Source of the DNA: Coralloluteibacterium thermophilum
Lineage (GTDB): Bacteria > Pseudomonadota > Gammaproteobacteria > Xanthomonadales > Xanthomonadaceae
NCBI RefSeq assembly: GCF_042654365.1
Contig: NZ_JBHSGG010000007.1
Coordinates: forward strand, 47,446-111,445
Length of the DNA stretch: 64,000 nucleotides
Reading direction: 5' to 3'
Below the pieces are notes generated by a model that worked only from the letters and a program-made list of their open reading frames with translations, did not search any database and was not told where the DNA came from. Of this stretch, positions 40,263 to 49,407 are shown piece after piece (the stretch's first letter is position 1; each line of letters begins with the position of its first letter). The translations under genes and the position numbers were made by a program.

Positions 40263-41707
40263 GCGCGGTCTCCGGTTCGTTGTGGGCGTCGGCGGCGCGA
40301 CGCAGGGCATCCAGGCGCAGCACGATGCGGTGGGCTTCGGCGCGCTGCAGGTCCTGGGGCACGTTCTGGCCGTCGGCGACGAAGGCCAGCGGCAGGGCAT
40401 GGCGCACCAGCACCGACAGCGCGGCACCGAGGCGGCCGGTCTCGTCGACCTTGCTCAGCACCACGGCCTCCGGCCCGACGCTGCGGAAGCGGCGCACGGT
40501 CTCGTCGAGGTCGGCGGGATGGGCGTTGGCCGGCAGCACCAGCAGGCTGCGCACGCGATGGGTGTCGCGCAGCCACGACAGACGGGTCATCAGGGCACGG
40601 TCGCGCTGCGACAGGCCGGCGGTGTCCACCAGCACCAGGCCGTAGTCGGACAGGCGCTCCAGCAGGCCGACCAGGGCCTGCTCGTTGTCCGCCTCGAACA
40701 CCGCCATGCCGAGCAGGCGGCCGTAGGCGGCGAGCTGCTCGCGGCCGCCGACGCGCACGGTGTCGGTGGTCACCAGGGCGACGTTGCGGGCGCCGTGGCG
40801 GGCGGCGTAGCGCGCCGCGAGCTTGGCCAGCGTGGTGGTCTTGCCGGCGCCGGTCGGGCCGATGAGCGCGACGATGCCGCCCTCGTCGACCGGGTCGTAG
40901 TCGGTGATCGCGAGCTTCTTGGCCAGCAGGCCGAGCATCAGGCCCTTGGCGCGGGCCGGCTCCATGTCGACCGGGATCTGCGCGGCGACGACGCGCGCGA
41001 GGTCGATCTCCACGCCGTAGTCGGACAGGGTGTCGAGGGCCTGGGCGCGCACCGGCGCGCCGCGCAGCCGCTCGTCGCCGAGGCGCGCCATCTCGCGCTC
41101 GATCATCTCGCGCATGGCCGCCAGCTCGTTGCGGACCTCGTCCAGCGCGGGTTCGGCCTGCGGCCCGGGTGCGGCCGGCACCGCGGCGAGTCCGGGCGAC
41201 GCGGCGGCGGGCGGTGCCGGGACCGGCCCGGGCACGGCCGGCGCGGCCTTGACCGCAGCGGCCAGCGCCTGCGTATCCACCAGCTGCGCGCGCGGCACCG
41301 CGGCGGCGGCCGAGGGCGTGGCCGGCATGGGCTGCCCGGCCTGCAGGGCGGCCAGGCGCTCCGCGAAGGAGGGCAGCGCCGGTTCCCCGGCGCGCGGCGC
41401 CGGCGCGGCGGCGGCGGGGGCCGCCGGGGCGGGGACGGGAGCGGGGGCGGCGGTCGCCGCCTGCTGCGCACTGGCCGCGCGCAGCGCCTCCTGGACCTGC
41501 TCCTCGTCGTAGTCGGTCGCGGCCACGATNACTGGCCGCGCGCAGCGCCTCCTGGACCTGCTCCTCGTCGTAGTCGGTCGCGGCCACGATCTCGACGCCG
41601 GCATCGGTCCGGCGGTTGGACAGGATCACCGCATCGGCCCCGAGCTCCTCCCGCACCAGCCGCAGCACGGTGCGCATGTCGGAGGCGGTGAAGCGCTTGA
41701 TTCTCAT
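40252..41707 (-). CDS. flhF: Flagellar positioning GTPase FlhF, frame broken by an assembly scar
   Basis: An SRP-type GTPase that marks the pole for flagellum assembly. The N-terminus (MRIKRFTASDMRTVLRLVREELG) and the Ala/Pro-rich B domain lead to the NG domain: IALIGPTGAGKTTTLAKLA-like P loop near 245, VTTDTVRVGGREQL, VDTAGLSQRD, VLSKVDETGRLG. The given sequence carries a single N at 41530 between two identical 60-bp copies (41470-41529 and 41531-41590). Removing 61 bp gives 1395 bp, exactly 465 codons (464 residues), with the frame restored. The gene is therefore probably intact in the organism. Confidence 0.93.
41470..41590. other. Assembly gap scar: 60-bp duplicate joined by one N
   Basis: Bases 41470-41529 and 41531-41590 are identical and separated by the only ambiguous base in the window. 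This is what scaffolding of two overlapping contigs with a nominal 1-base gap produces; collapsing it restores the flhF frame. Confidence 0.95.
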
Positions 41708-41901
41708 GGGGTTGCTCCCGTGGCGCCGGGAATCGGGAAGCGGGAATGGGGCATGGCGCCGTCGGCGCGTGCAGGCGACGCGTCGCGCTGCCCTGCCGCC
41801 GTTGTCCCGTCGTGTTGAAGTCGCTGCGTCGTCATGATTTCGCCCAGGCCTCGCATTGCCTCACCCGTCCCGATTGCCGCTTCCCGATTCCCGCCGCACC
41901 G
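41708..41901. other. flhA-flhF intergenic space with inverted GGGAATCGGGAAGCGG repeats
   Basis: The 194 bp between flhA and flhF contain GGGAATCGGGAAGCGGGAAT near 41729 and its inverted relative TTGCCGCTTCCCGATTCCCG near 41876. No good sigma-54 or sigma-28 box was recognised here; flhF may depend on read-through or on a promoter I cannot see. Confidence 0.55.
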
Positions 41902-43989
41902 CTACCCGATCGACCCCACCAGCTTCAGCCGCTTGTCCTCCGGCACTTCGCCGTAGGCCAGGACCGAGAGCCCGGGGACGCTGTGGCGGGTGAGGCGGGA
42001 CAGCACCGCACGCACCGCGCCGGGAACCAGCAGGACCGCGGGCTCGCCCGCCGCCTGCTGGCGCTGCACGCAGTCGCCCAGACCCGCGTGGAGCCGCTCG
42101 GCGAGGCCGGGTTCGACCGCGCCGCCGCCGTTGGCGCCGACGGATTCCTGCAAGACCCGTTCCAGTCCGGGCGCCAGCGTGTAGACCGGCAGCTCGGGCG
42201 CCATGCCGTTGATTTCCTGGACGATGAAGCGGCCCAGCGCGGTGCGCACCGCCGCGGTGAGGACGGCGGGATCCTGACTGTGGGCGCCGTGCTCGATGAG
42301 CGCCTCGGCGATCTGGCGCATCTGCCGGATCGGCACCCGCTCGGACACCAGGTTCTGCAGCACGCGCACGACCACCGACAGCGGCAGGGTCTTGGGCGTC
42401 AGGTCCTCGGCGAGCTTGGGCGCGGACTTCGCCAGGGTCGCGACCAGCTGCTGGACCTCCTCGTGGCCGAGCAGCTCGGCCGCGTGCTCGCGCACCAGGT
42501 GCGACAGGTGGGTGGCGACGACGGTGGGCGCATCGACCACGGTATAGCCGAGCGCCTCCGCGTCCGCGCGCTGCGCGGGCGTGATCCAGATCGCGTCCAG
42601 GCCGAACGCCGGGTCCTTGCCGGGGATGCCCTCGAGCTCGCCGTAGACCCGGCCGGGGTCGAGCGCCATCTCGCGGTCGGGGTGGAGTTCGCCGGTCGCC
42701 ACCGGCACGCCGTGGACGAGGACGCGGTAGGCGCCCGGCGCGAGTTCGAGGTTGTCGCGGATGTGCACCGCCGGGACCAGGAAGCCCAGGTCCTGGGTGA
42801 GCTTGCGGCGCGCGGCCTTGATGCGCGCCATCAGCCCGCCGCCGCGGGCCGCGTCCACCAGCGGGATGAGGCGGTAGCCGACCTCCAGCCCCAGCGCATC
42901 CACCGGCTGCAGCTCGTCCCAGGACAGCTCGGGCGTGGGCTGCGCCGGACTGCTGACGGTGCCGTCGGGATTCACGACGGGCTCGGGCGTCGCCTGCGCG
43001 GGGGCCTGCGCCTTGCGGTAGAGCACCCAGGCGGCGTAGCCGACGATGGCGGCCAGGGTCAGGAAGGCGACGTTGGGCATGCCCGGCACCAGGCCCATCA
43101 GGCCCAGCAGCGCCGCGGTGATCGCCAGCGCCTTGTACTGGCCGAACAGCTGGCCCTGCACCGCCTTGCCCATGTCCTGCGGGCGGGTGGCGCGGGTGAC
43201 CAGCATCGCCACCGCGACCGAGACCAGCAGGCCCGGGATCTGCGCCACCAGGCCGTCGCCGATCGCCAGCAGGGTGTAGGTGGTGCCGGCGGCCGAGAAG
43301 GCCATGCCGTGCTGGCTCATCCCGATGACGATGCCGCCGATCAGGTTGATGAAGAGGATCAGGATGCCCGCGATGGCGTCGCCGCGGATGAACTTGGAGG
43401 CGCCGTCCATGGAGCCGTAGAAGTCCGCCTCCTCGCGGACCTCCTCGCGCCGGGCCTTGGCGTCCTCGCGCGTCAGAAGACCGGCGTTGAGATCGGCGTC
43501 GATCGCCATCTGCTTGCCGGGCAGCGCATCGAGGATGAAGCGCGCCGAGACCTCGGAGATGCGCGTGGCGCCCTTGGTCACCACCACGAAGTTGATGATG
43601 GTGAGGATGGCGAACACCACCAGGCCGACCGCGAAGCTGCCGCCGACCACGAACTGCGCGAAGGACTCGATGACGTTGCCGGCCGCACCGGGCCCGTTGT
43701 GGCCGTGCATCAGCACCACGCGGGTGGACGCGACGTTCAGCGCCAGCCGCAGCAGGGTGACCATGAGCAGCACGGTCGGGAAGATCGAGAAGTCGAGCGG
43801 GCGCTTGATGTAGACCACGCCCAGCAGCACCACCATCGACAGCGCGATGTTGAAGCTGAAGAGCGCATCGAGCACCAGCGGCGGCAGCGGCACCACCACC
43901 ATCGCCAGCATCGCCAGCACAACGAGCGGCGCCCCCATGCCCTGGCGCACGATCTCCCCCACCCGCCCGGCCTGCGTCGCGGCGGCCAC
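41902..43989 (-). CDS. flhA: Flagellar type III export channel protein FlhA
   Basis: A 695-residue integral membrane protein of the export gate. Eight TM helices span about 20-315 (ALFSFNIALSMVVLLGVVYI, RPLDFSIFPTVLLMVTLLRLALNVASTR, the conserved FHIPEP-like loop region RISEVSARFILDALPGKQMAID), and the C-terminal cytoplasmic domain (about 340-695) docks substrates and chaperones. The start is the GTG at 43989, since an in-frame TGA lies two codons upstream; a G-rich stretch GGGGGG serves as ribosome site. A sigma-54-like promoter lies about 110 bp upstream. Confidence 0.96.
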   Translation of the reverse strand: MAAATQAGRVGEIVRQGMGAPLVVLAMLAMVVVPLPPLVLDALFSFNIALSMVVLLGVVYIKRPLDFSIFPTVLLMVTLLRLALNVASTRVVLMHGHNGPGAAGNVIESFAQFVVGGSFAVGLVVFAILTIINFVVVTKGATRISEVSARFILDALPGKQMAIDADLNAGLLTREDAKARREEVREEADFYGSMDGASKFIRGDAIAGILILFINLIGGIVIGMSQHGMAFSAAGTTYTLLAIGDGLVAQIPGLLVSVAVAMLVTRATRPQDMGKAVQGQLFGQYKALAITAALLGLMGLVPGMPNVAFLTLAAIVGYAAWVLYRKAQAPAQATPEPVVNPDGTVSSPAQPTPELSWDELQPVDALGLEVGYRLIPLVDAARGGGLMARIKAARRKLTQDLGFLVPAVHIRDNLELAPGAYRVLVHGVPVATGELHPDREMALDPGRVYGELEGIPGKDPAFGLDAIWITPAQRADAEALGYTVVDAPTVVATHLSHLVREHAAELLGHEEVQQLVATLAKSAPKLAEDLTPKTLPLSVVVRVLQNLVSERVPIRQMRQIAEALIEHGAHSQDPAVLTAAVRTALGRFIVQEINGMAPELPVYTLAPGLERVLQESVGANGGGAVEPGLAERLHAGLGDCVQRQQAAGEPAVLLVPGAVRAVLSRLTRHSVPGLSVLAYGEVPEDKRLKLVGSIG

Positions 43990-44096
43990 GGCTCAGCCCC
44001 CCGCGCGCGACGGCGCAGCGCCAGCGGCGCAGGCGGACGGGCGGACACGGACGGCGACGATCACGGGCGACTCCAGGACGACAGGCGCCTGGGGGA

Positions 44097-44112
44097 TACA
44101 AGTGGTGTGCCA
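44097..44112 (-). promoter_or_regulatory. Sigma-54 promoter of flhA
   Basis: Minus strand TGGCACACCACTTGTA: full TGGCAC -24 element with correct spacing, -12 TTGT instead of TTGC. Upstream flank shares GGGTGGAGCGGGAAG with the fliL and fliE promoters. Confidence 0.7.
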
Positions 44113-44186
44113 GCTCTTGGGTGGAGCGGGAAGTGGGAATGGGGAATGGGGAATGCGGGCCTGCGGCGACCCGCATGCCGCTCGCC

Positions 44187-44328
44187 GTAGGAACGACGTC
44201 GGCCGTCGTCGGATGACCGGCGCGGTCGATGCGGCGGGAGGCGGGAAGCGGGAATGGGGAATCGGGACCTGGAAGCTGGCGACGACCGCCACGCCGCTCG
44301 CTGTAGGAACGACTTCAGTTGCGACCGG
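44187..44328. repeat. Two relatives of the GTAGGAGCGACTTCAG repeat
   Basis: GTAGGAACGACGTCGGCCGT (from 44187) and GTAGGAACGACTTCAGTTGC (from 44303), same orientation, about 116 bp apart, each ending near GACCGG. Confidence 0.65.
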
Positions 44329-44423
44329 AATGCCTTGCCGACAGCGTCGACCCGGAACAACCGCCTGCAAGTCCTTAAGCCGTCCAGGTCCCTGTTCCCG
44401 ATTCCCCATTCCCGCCTTTGCGT

Positions 44424-45560
44424 TCACACCTCCCCATACCCCTCCGGCAGCTCGACCTTCGGCAGCGTCGGGTGGGGTACGCCCTGCCCGGGCTTCCAGG
44501 CCTTGAGCTGGTAGAGGTAGGACAGGACCTGGGCGACGGCGGCGTAGAGCGGGGCGGGGATCTCCTGGCCGAGCCGGACGTCGCGGTAGAGGGCGCGGGC
44601 GAGCGGGGGGGCCTCGACGATGGGGACGCGGTTGCCGATGGCGACGGTGCGGATGGCGGCGGCGATCTCGTCCACGCCGCGGGCCACCACGCGCGGGGCG
44701 CCCATGGCCTTGGCGTCGTACTTGAGCGCGACGGCGTAGTGCGTCGGGTTGACCACCACCACGTCCGCGCCCGGCACGGCCTCCATCATCCGGCGCTGCG
44801 AGATCTCCTGCTGCAGGCGGCGCACGCGGCCCTTCACCTCGGGGCTGCCCTCGGACTCCTTCATCTCGTCGCGCAGCTCCTGGCGGCTCATCTTGAGCTT
44901 TTCCTTGTGGCTCCAGAGCTGGTACGGCACGTCGGCGCCCGCGAGCAGGGCGGTGGCCAGGGTCATGGCGAGCAGCAGGATCACGGTGAGGCCCAGGCCC
45001 TCGCCCGCGGCGGTCTCCAGCGGCTGGTTCACCAGCCCCAGGAGCTGGGCGTAGGCGCCCCACAGCACGAGGCTCGCGGCGGTGCCGATCAGGATCACGC
45101 GCAGCAGCGCCTTGAGCAGTTCGACCGCACCTTCGCGGCCGTAGATGCGCTTGAGCCCGGCGAGCGGGCTCAAGCGCTTGAAGTCCGGCATCAGCGCCTT
45201 CTGGCTGAAGCGCAGGCCCGAGAGCGCGATGGGCGCCACCACCGCGGCCAGGATGCACAGCAGCATCAGCGGCAGCGCCTGCCACAGGAGGCCGCCGAGC
45301 AGTTCGCCGAAGTGGGCCGGAAGCCGGCGCAGGTCGCCCATGCGGGCCACGTCCGGCGTGAGCGCGCCGCGCATCCAGCCGAGGGCGCCGATGGACAGGC
45401 GGGTGCCGAGCAGGGCGAGGCCACCCGCCGCGGCGAGGAAGATCAGCGCCGTGGCCAGCTCGCGCGAGCGCGGGACCTGGCCCTTCTCGCGGGCGTCGCG
45501 CAGCCGTTTCTCGGTTGGCTGTTCGGTCTTTTCCTGGCCGTCCTCGCCTTCCTGCGCCAT
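44424..45560 (-). CDS. flhB: Flagellar export switch protein FlhB
   Basis: A 378-residue export gate protein: acidic/basic N-terminus (EKTEQPTEKRLRDAREKGQVPRSREL), four TM helices (about 35-215), and a cytoplasmic domain with the self-cleaving motif NPTHYAVALKY near residue 270. Cleavage there switches export from rod/hook proteins to filament proteins after the FliK signal. The ATG at 45560 lies 73 bp after a consensus sigma-54 promoter. It is separated from the other export genes by an island of four unrelated genes. Confidence 0.97.
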   Translation of the reverse strand: MAQEGEDGQEKTEQPTEKRLRDAREKGQVPRSRELATALIFLAAAGGLALLGTRLSIGALGWMRGALTPDVARMGDLRRLPAHFGELLGGLLWQALPLMLLCILAAVVAPIALSGLRFSQKALMPDFKRLSPLAGLKRIYGREGAVELLKALLRVILIGTAASLVLWGAYAQLLGLVNQPLETAAGEGLGLTVILLLAMTLATALLAGADVPYQLWSHKEKLKMSRQELRDEMKESEGSPEVKGRVRRLQQEISQRRMMEAVPGADVVVVNPTHYAVALKYDAKAMGAPRVVARGVDEIAAAIRTVAIGNRVPIVEAPPLARALYRDVRLGQEIPAPLYAAVAQVLSYLYQLKAWKPGQGVPHPTLPKVELPEGYGEV

Positions 45561-45632
45561 GACCTGCCGAGCGTCGCGTGCGCGGAAGCGGCCGCGGCCG
45601 TCCGCGCGGCGGATCCGGCGGTGCCGATGCCG

Positions 45633-45648
45633 TGCAACCCGCGTGCCA
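45633..45648 (-). promoter_or_regulatory. Consensus sigma-54 promoter of flhB
   Basis: Minus strand TGGCACGCGGGTTGCA, a perfect match to TGGCACG-N4-TTGCA, 73 bp before the flhB ATG. Confidence 0.9.
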
Positions 45649-45709
45649 CGCGACGCGCCCCGCCGCGGCGGGCGCCGATCCAGGAACCCCCGGCGACGCA
45701 GGGTCGGGC

Positions 45710-46210
45710 CTACAGCAACAGCGCGGCGAGCCGGTCCCGACGCCGTGCCACCTCCGCGTGGCTTCCCTGGTAGATGGTGAAGGCGTCGCCATCGCGCAGG
45801 CGCAGACGCACGGTGTGGACGAGGACGGCTCCGGCGCCTCCGGTGCTGGGCCGGGTATGCCGCCTGGCCTCGGTCTCGACCGCGACGACCGCGTCGAAAC
45901 CCATGCGCGACTCGCGCGCCCGCGGCCCCGGCCCCGAGCGCACGACCAGCTCGCGGCGGTGCGGATCGAAATGCCAGGTCCGCCCGGTCCGGAGCAGGCG
46001 ACCCGCCCAGACCACCAGGCCGAGGCCCACCCCGACCGCGCAGAAGAACCAGGCATCCAGGCCGGGGCTCCTCAGCGGCGCGATGACGAAGGACATGCCG
46101 GCCACGAGGGCCAGCACCCCCACCCCGGTCATGGGCTGCGTGGTGATCAGCAGGCTCCCGTCCTCCGCCCACGCCCATGCGAGGGTCCTTTTCGCGCGCG
46201 ATGCCGCCAT
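45710..46210 (-). CDS. Hypothetical membrane protein with a PH-like cytoplasmic part
   Basis: A 166-residue protein: short N-terminus, two TM helices (about 22-42 and 46-66) and a strand-rich C-terminal domain (WHFDPHRRELVVRSG, MGFDAVVAVETEA, LVHTVRLRLRDGDAFTIYQG) like the bacterial PH-type domains of small membrane proteins. I do not recognise the family. The ATG at 46210 has a strong GGAGGG site. It lies upstream of flhB, facing away from the KOW-like gene. Confidence 0.65.
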   Translation of the reverse strand: MAASRAKRTLAWAWAEDGSLLITTQPMTGVGVLALVAGMSFVIAPLRSPGLDAWFFCAVGVGLGLVVWAGRLLRTGRTWHFDPHRRELVVRSGPGPRARESRMGFDAVVAVETEARRHTRPSTGGAGAVLVHTVRLRLRDGDAFTIYQGSHAEVARRRDRLAALLL

Positions 46211-46392
46211 GCCGCCCTCCGGGCAAAGCGCGCGAGTCCAGGGCGCGGCGTGCGCGGGGACGAGATGGCGGCCTTCCGCGGGCGCGCGCTCACGTCGCCT
46301 TGGTCCCCGGCGTGGGCACAGTGGAGCCACGACCACGACAGGGCCGCGTCGACGGCACGTGGTGCCGCAGCGCCCAAGGGAGAGAGCAGACG

Positions 46393-46635
46393 ATGAAACC
46401 GACTCCGGAGCAGTACAACGACTTCATGGCGCACCGCCCGGTGGCGGGCGTGACCTTCGACGTGGACGAGACGGTCGAGATCATGGAGGGCGAGCACGCC
46501 GGCGAGCGCGGCGTCCTGAGCAGCCTCGCGGAGCTGGGCGAGGACACCGTGTACCTGGTGCAGCTCGACTCCGGGATCGAGGCCGCCGTGCCGCAGTCGC
46601 GCCTGCGCCGGCGCGAGCCCGACGGCGCCGGCTGA
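46393..46635 (+). CDS. Small KOW-like protein of unknown function
   Basis: An 80-residue acidic protein (MKPTPEQYNDFMAHR...). The middle, VEIMEGEHAGERGVLSSL followed by VYLVQLDSGIEAAVPQSRLRR, follows the beta-barrel pattern of KOW motifs found in nucleic-acid or ribosome-binding proteins. The start ATG is preceded by GGGAGAGAG. Plus strand, convergent with the RIO kinase gene. Function unknown. Confidence 0.7.
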   Translation: MKPTPEQYNDFMAHRPVAGVTFDVDETVEIMEGEHAGERGVLSSLAELGEDTVYLVQLDSGIEAAVPQSRLRRREPDGAG

Positions 46636-46670
46636 GCGCGTCGCGGCGCGCCTGCCGCCCGTCCGCCGCG

Positions 46671-47528
46671 TCAGTCGCCCTGCTCCGCCGCCTCCCGGCC
46701 CTGGCGGCGGATCAGCGCCTCCTGGCGCGCCTCCTCGATGGACGCCCGCACCGCGCGCACGTCGGCGCGGCGGCGGTCGAAGGCGAAGCGTCCGGTCAGC
46801 GCCGTGTCCGGCCGCAGCTCGCCCTTCTCGTACAGCGCCCACATCTCCTCGCCGTAGTGGGTCTGCGCCAGTTCCGGCGCCGCCCGCGCCAGGGTGGCGC
46901 GGATGTTGTGCACGTCCCGCAGCAGCAGCGTCCGCGCGGCATTGTTGCCGGCCGCGCTCACCACCTGGGGGAAGTCGATGATGACCGGCCCGTCCGGCGC
47001 GACCAGCACGTTGTACTCCGACAGGTCGCCGTGGATCAGGCCCAGGCAGAGCATGCGCACCACGTCGCGGATCAGCATGTCGTGGAAGATCCGCGCGACC
47101 TCGGGCGGGAACTCGACCTCGCCCAGACGCGGCGCGCTCTCGCCGTCGAGGTCGGCGACGAGGTCCATCAGCAGCACGCCGTGGAAGTAGCCGCGCGGCG
47201 TCGGCACGCGCAGGCCGGCATCGGCGAGCCGGTAGAGGACCTCGGCCTCGGTGTTCTTCCAGTCCTCCTCCTGCTGCCGGCGCCCGAACTTCGAGGCCTT
47301 GCCCATGGCGCGCGCCTCGCGGCTGCCGCGCGTCTTGCGACCCTCCTGGTACTGCACGCGCGCCTGGAAGCTGCGCTGCGCCAGGTCCTTGTAGACCTTC
47401 GCGCAGAGCACCCGACCGCCGGCGAGGACCGTGTACACGGCCGCTTCCTTGCCGCTCTTGAGGGGGCGCAGGACCGCATCGATCACGCCGTCGTCGATCA
47501 GCGGCTGCAGCGCGGCGGGAACCTTCAT
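46671..47528 (-). CDS. RIO1-family serine/threonine protein kinase
   Basis: A 285-residue atypical kinase. The ATP-binding region LKSGKEAAVYTVLAGGRVLCAKVYKD, catalytic loop LIHGDLSEYNVLV and metal-binding IIDFPQVV are typical of RIO kinases; the N-terminal winged helix of archaeal/eukaryotic RIO1 is absent, as in bacterial members. The ATG at 47528 is chosen; the longer frame upstream is Arg-rich noise. Substrate unknown; no evident link to motility. Confidence 0.92.
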   Translation of the reverse strand: MKVPAALQPLIDDGVIDAVLRPLKSGKEAAVYTVLAGGRVLCAKVYKDLAQRSFQARVQYQEGRKTRGSREARAMGKASKFGRRQQEEDWKNTEAEVLYRLADAGLRVPTPRGYFHGVLLMDLVADLDGESAPRLGEVEFPPEVARIFHDMLIRDVVRMLCLGLIHGDLSEYNVLVAPDGPVIIDFPQVVSAAGNNAARTLLLRDVHNIRATLARAAPELAQTHYGEEMWALYEKGELRPDTALTGRFAFDRRRADVRAVRASIEEARQEALIRRQGREAAEQGD

Positions 47529-47655
47529 CGAAGCGGCGTCTCGGCGTGGGGAGCCGGCATTATCCGTTGCGGCGGGGCGCGGGCGCTGACGCCGCGCCCA
47601 ACGGCCGGCGACCCGCCGACCCCGCCTGCACGCGGCAACCGGTAGCCATGGCGGC

Positions 47656-48480
47656 ATGCCGACCCTGCGCGTCGCCACCTTCAACATCAACGGCATCCGC
47701 TCGCGCCTGGACATCCTGCTGCGCTGGCTGGCCGAGGCCGCGCCCGACATCGTCTGCCTGCAGGAGCTCAAGGCGCCCGACGCGGCCTTCCCCGCCGAGG
47801 CCCTCCGCGCCGCCGGCTACGGCGCGCTGTGGCACGGGCAGCGTTCGTGGAACGGCGTGGCCATCCTGGCCCGCGGCATGGCGCCGCTGGAAACCCGGCG
47901 CGGCCTGCCCGGCGATCCCGACCCCGCGCAGAGCCGCTACCTCGAGGCCGCCGCGCACGGCGTGCTGGTCGGCTGCCTCTACCTGCCCAACGGCAATCCG
48001 CAGCCGGGGCCGAAGTTCGACTACAAGCTCGCCTGGTTCGAGCGCCTGATCGCCCATGCGCAGTCCCTGTGGGACAGCGGCCATCCGGTGGTGCTGGCGG
48101 GCGACTACAACGTGGTGCCCACCGACGCGCTCGACATCTACGACCCCAGGTCGTGGAGGAAGGACGCCCTGCTGCAGCCCCAGAGCCGCGCCTGCTTCGA
48201 GCGCCTGCTCGCACAGGGCTGGACCGACGCCCTGCGCACGCGCTTCCCCGAGGACAAGGTGTTCACCTTCTGGGACTACTTCCGCCAGCACTGGGAACGC
48301 GACGCCGGCCTGCGCATCGACCACCTCCTGCTCAGCGCCGACCTCGCCCCCCGCCTGCGCGACGCCGGCGTCGACCGCTGGGTACGCGCCCTCCCCGGGA
48401 CCAGCGACCACGCCCCCACCTGGGTGGACCTCCGCATGACGAGGGCGGGAGGACGTCGCGGCCGGACCAGGCGCGGCTGA
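47656..48480 (+). CDS. xthA: Exonuclease III-type AP endonuclease
   Basis: A 274-residue Mg-dependent DNA repair enzyme that cleaves 5' to abasic sites. Motifs: ATFNINGIRSRL, IVCLQELKA (catalytic Glu), LYLPNGNP, GDYNVVPTD (Asp-x-Asn), DALRTRFPEDKVFTFWDY, LRIDHLLLS and TSDHAPTW (His). A short basic C-terminus follows. Transcribed divergently from the RIO kinase and convergently with fliR. Confidence 0.95.
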   Translation: MPTLRVATFNINGIRSRLDILLRWLAEAAPDIVCLQELKAPDAAFPAEALRAAGYGALWHGQRSWNGVAILARGMAPLETRRGLPGDPDPAQSRYLEAAAHGVLVGCLYLPNGNPQPGPKFDYKLAWFERLIAHAQSLWDSGHPVVLAGDYNVVPTDALDIYDPRSWRKDALLQPQSRACFERLLAQGWTDALRTRFPEDKVFTFWDYFRQHWERDAGLRIDHLLLSADLAPRLRDAGVDRWVRALPGTSDHAPTWVDLRMTRAGGRRGRTRRG

Positions 48481-48521
48481 CGTCCCTCGCGCGCCTCGCC
48501 GGCACGGCAGCAACCGATCCC

Positions 48522-48551
48522 CCGGAGCGCGCGGAAGCGGGCGCGCTCCGG
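48522..48551. terminator. Hairpin between convergent xthA and fliR
   Basis: Perfect 11-bp stem CCGGAGCGCGC / GCGCGCTCCGG with an 8-base loop in the 110-bp convergent space. No U tract on either strand; likely a shared transcription stop or barrier. Confidence 0.7.
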
Positions 48552-48590
48552 TGCAGCGACGCTTGGCCGACGCGAGCCCCGGAGGGTGCC

Positions 48591-49379
48591 TCAACGCACC
48601 AGATCCGCCGCCGCGCGGAAGGCTTCGTCGAACAGCGCCTGCACGGGCGCGGCGAGCTGGCCGACGAGGGCGGTGAGGAGGAAGAGGCCGACCAGCAGGG
48701 CGCCGGGCAGGCCGATGGCGATGGTGTTGAGGGCGGGCGAGGCGCGGCTGAGCACGCCGAAGGACACGTTGACCGCGAGCATGGCGATCATCACCGGCAG
48801 GGCGATGCTGACGCCGACGCGCAGCACCTGCGACATCAGCATGGGCGCGGCCTGCAGCAGGGCGTGCACGTCGGGCAGCGGGGCACCGATGGGCAGGGTG
48901 CGGTAGGTGCCGAGCAGCAGGTCGATCAGCGCGATGTGCCCGTTGGCGGCGAAGAACAGCAGGCCGAAGGCGATGTAGAACCACTGCCCGACCACGCCGG
49001 AGCTGACGCCGCGCATGGGGTCGGACATCTGCGCGAAGGACAGCGCCATGCCCTGCGCCACCAGTTCGCCGGCCAGCGCGCCCGCCTCGAACACCAGCTT
49101 GAGCAGGAAGCCCATGGCCGCGCCGATCGCCATCTCGCGCAGCACGTTGAGGACGGTGGCGGCATCGAGCTGCGCCAGCGGCGGGGCGGGAATGAGCGGC
49201 GTCAGCACCACGGCGATGGCCACCGACAGCACCAGGCGCACGCGCACCGACACCGCCGGCGTGCCGATCAGCGGCGCCACCATGAACAGCGCACCGACGC
49301 GCAGCAGCGTCCACACGATGGTGGCGAGCATCGCGAAGAGCTGGCTGCCGTCGATGACAGTGGCGGTGACCGCGTCCAT
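48591..49379 (-). CDS. fliR: Flagellar export apparatus protein FliR
   Basis: A 262-residue membrane protein of the FliPQR export channel with six hydrophobic helices; conserved segments FMVAPLIGTPAVSVRVRL and SFAQMSDPMRGVSSGVVGQWFYIA. Last gene of fliLMNOPQR. The ATG at 49379 follows fliQ by 28 bases. Confidence 0.95.
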   Translation of the reverse strand: MDAVTATVIDGSQLFAMLATIVWTLLRVGALFMVAPLIGTPAVSVRVRLVLSVAIAVVLTPLIPAPPLAQLDAATVLNVLREMAIGAAMGFLLKLVFEAGALAGELVAQGMALSFAQMSDPMRGVSSGVVGQWFYIAFGLLFFAANGHIALIDLLLGTYRTLPIGAPLPDVHALLQAAPMLMSQVLRVGVSIALPVMIAMLAVNVSFGVLSRASPALNTIAIGLPGALLVGLFLLTALVGQLAAPVQALFDEAFRAAADLVR

Positions 49380-49407
49380 AGCTAACGCGCGTGCGGCGGC
49401 ACCGGGC

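Larger units (their letters stand above)
43990..44423. other. flhB-flhA intergenic space with promoter and repeats
   Basis: No gene seen in 434 bp. It contains the flhA sigma-54-like promoter (44097-44112), GGGAAGYGGGAAT repeats near 44130, 44245 and (inverted) 44390, and two relatives of the GTAGGAGCGACTTCAG repeat at 44187-44220 and 44303-44328. Confidence 0.65.

Noticed and set aside
41470..41590. 60-bp tandem duplication in flhF as a biological repeat
   Set aside because: The separating N and exact frame restoration on collapse show an assembly join.
41708..41901. Sigma-54 promoter for flhF
   Set aside because: GG and GC dinucleotides occur by chance in this GC-rich DNA, but no TGGCAC or TTGC element with correct spacing was found.
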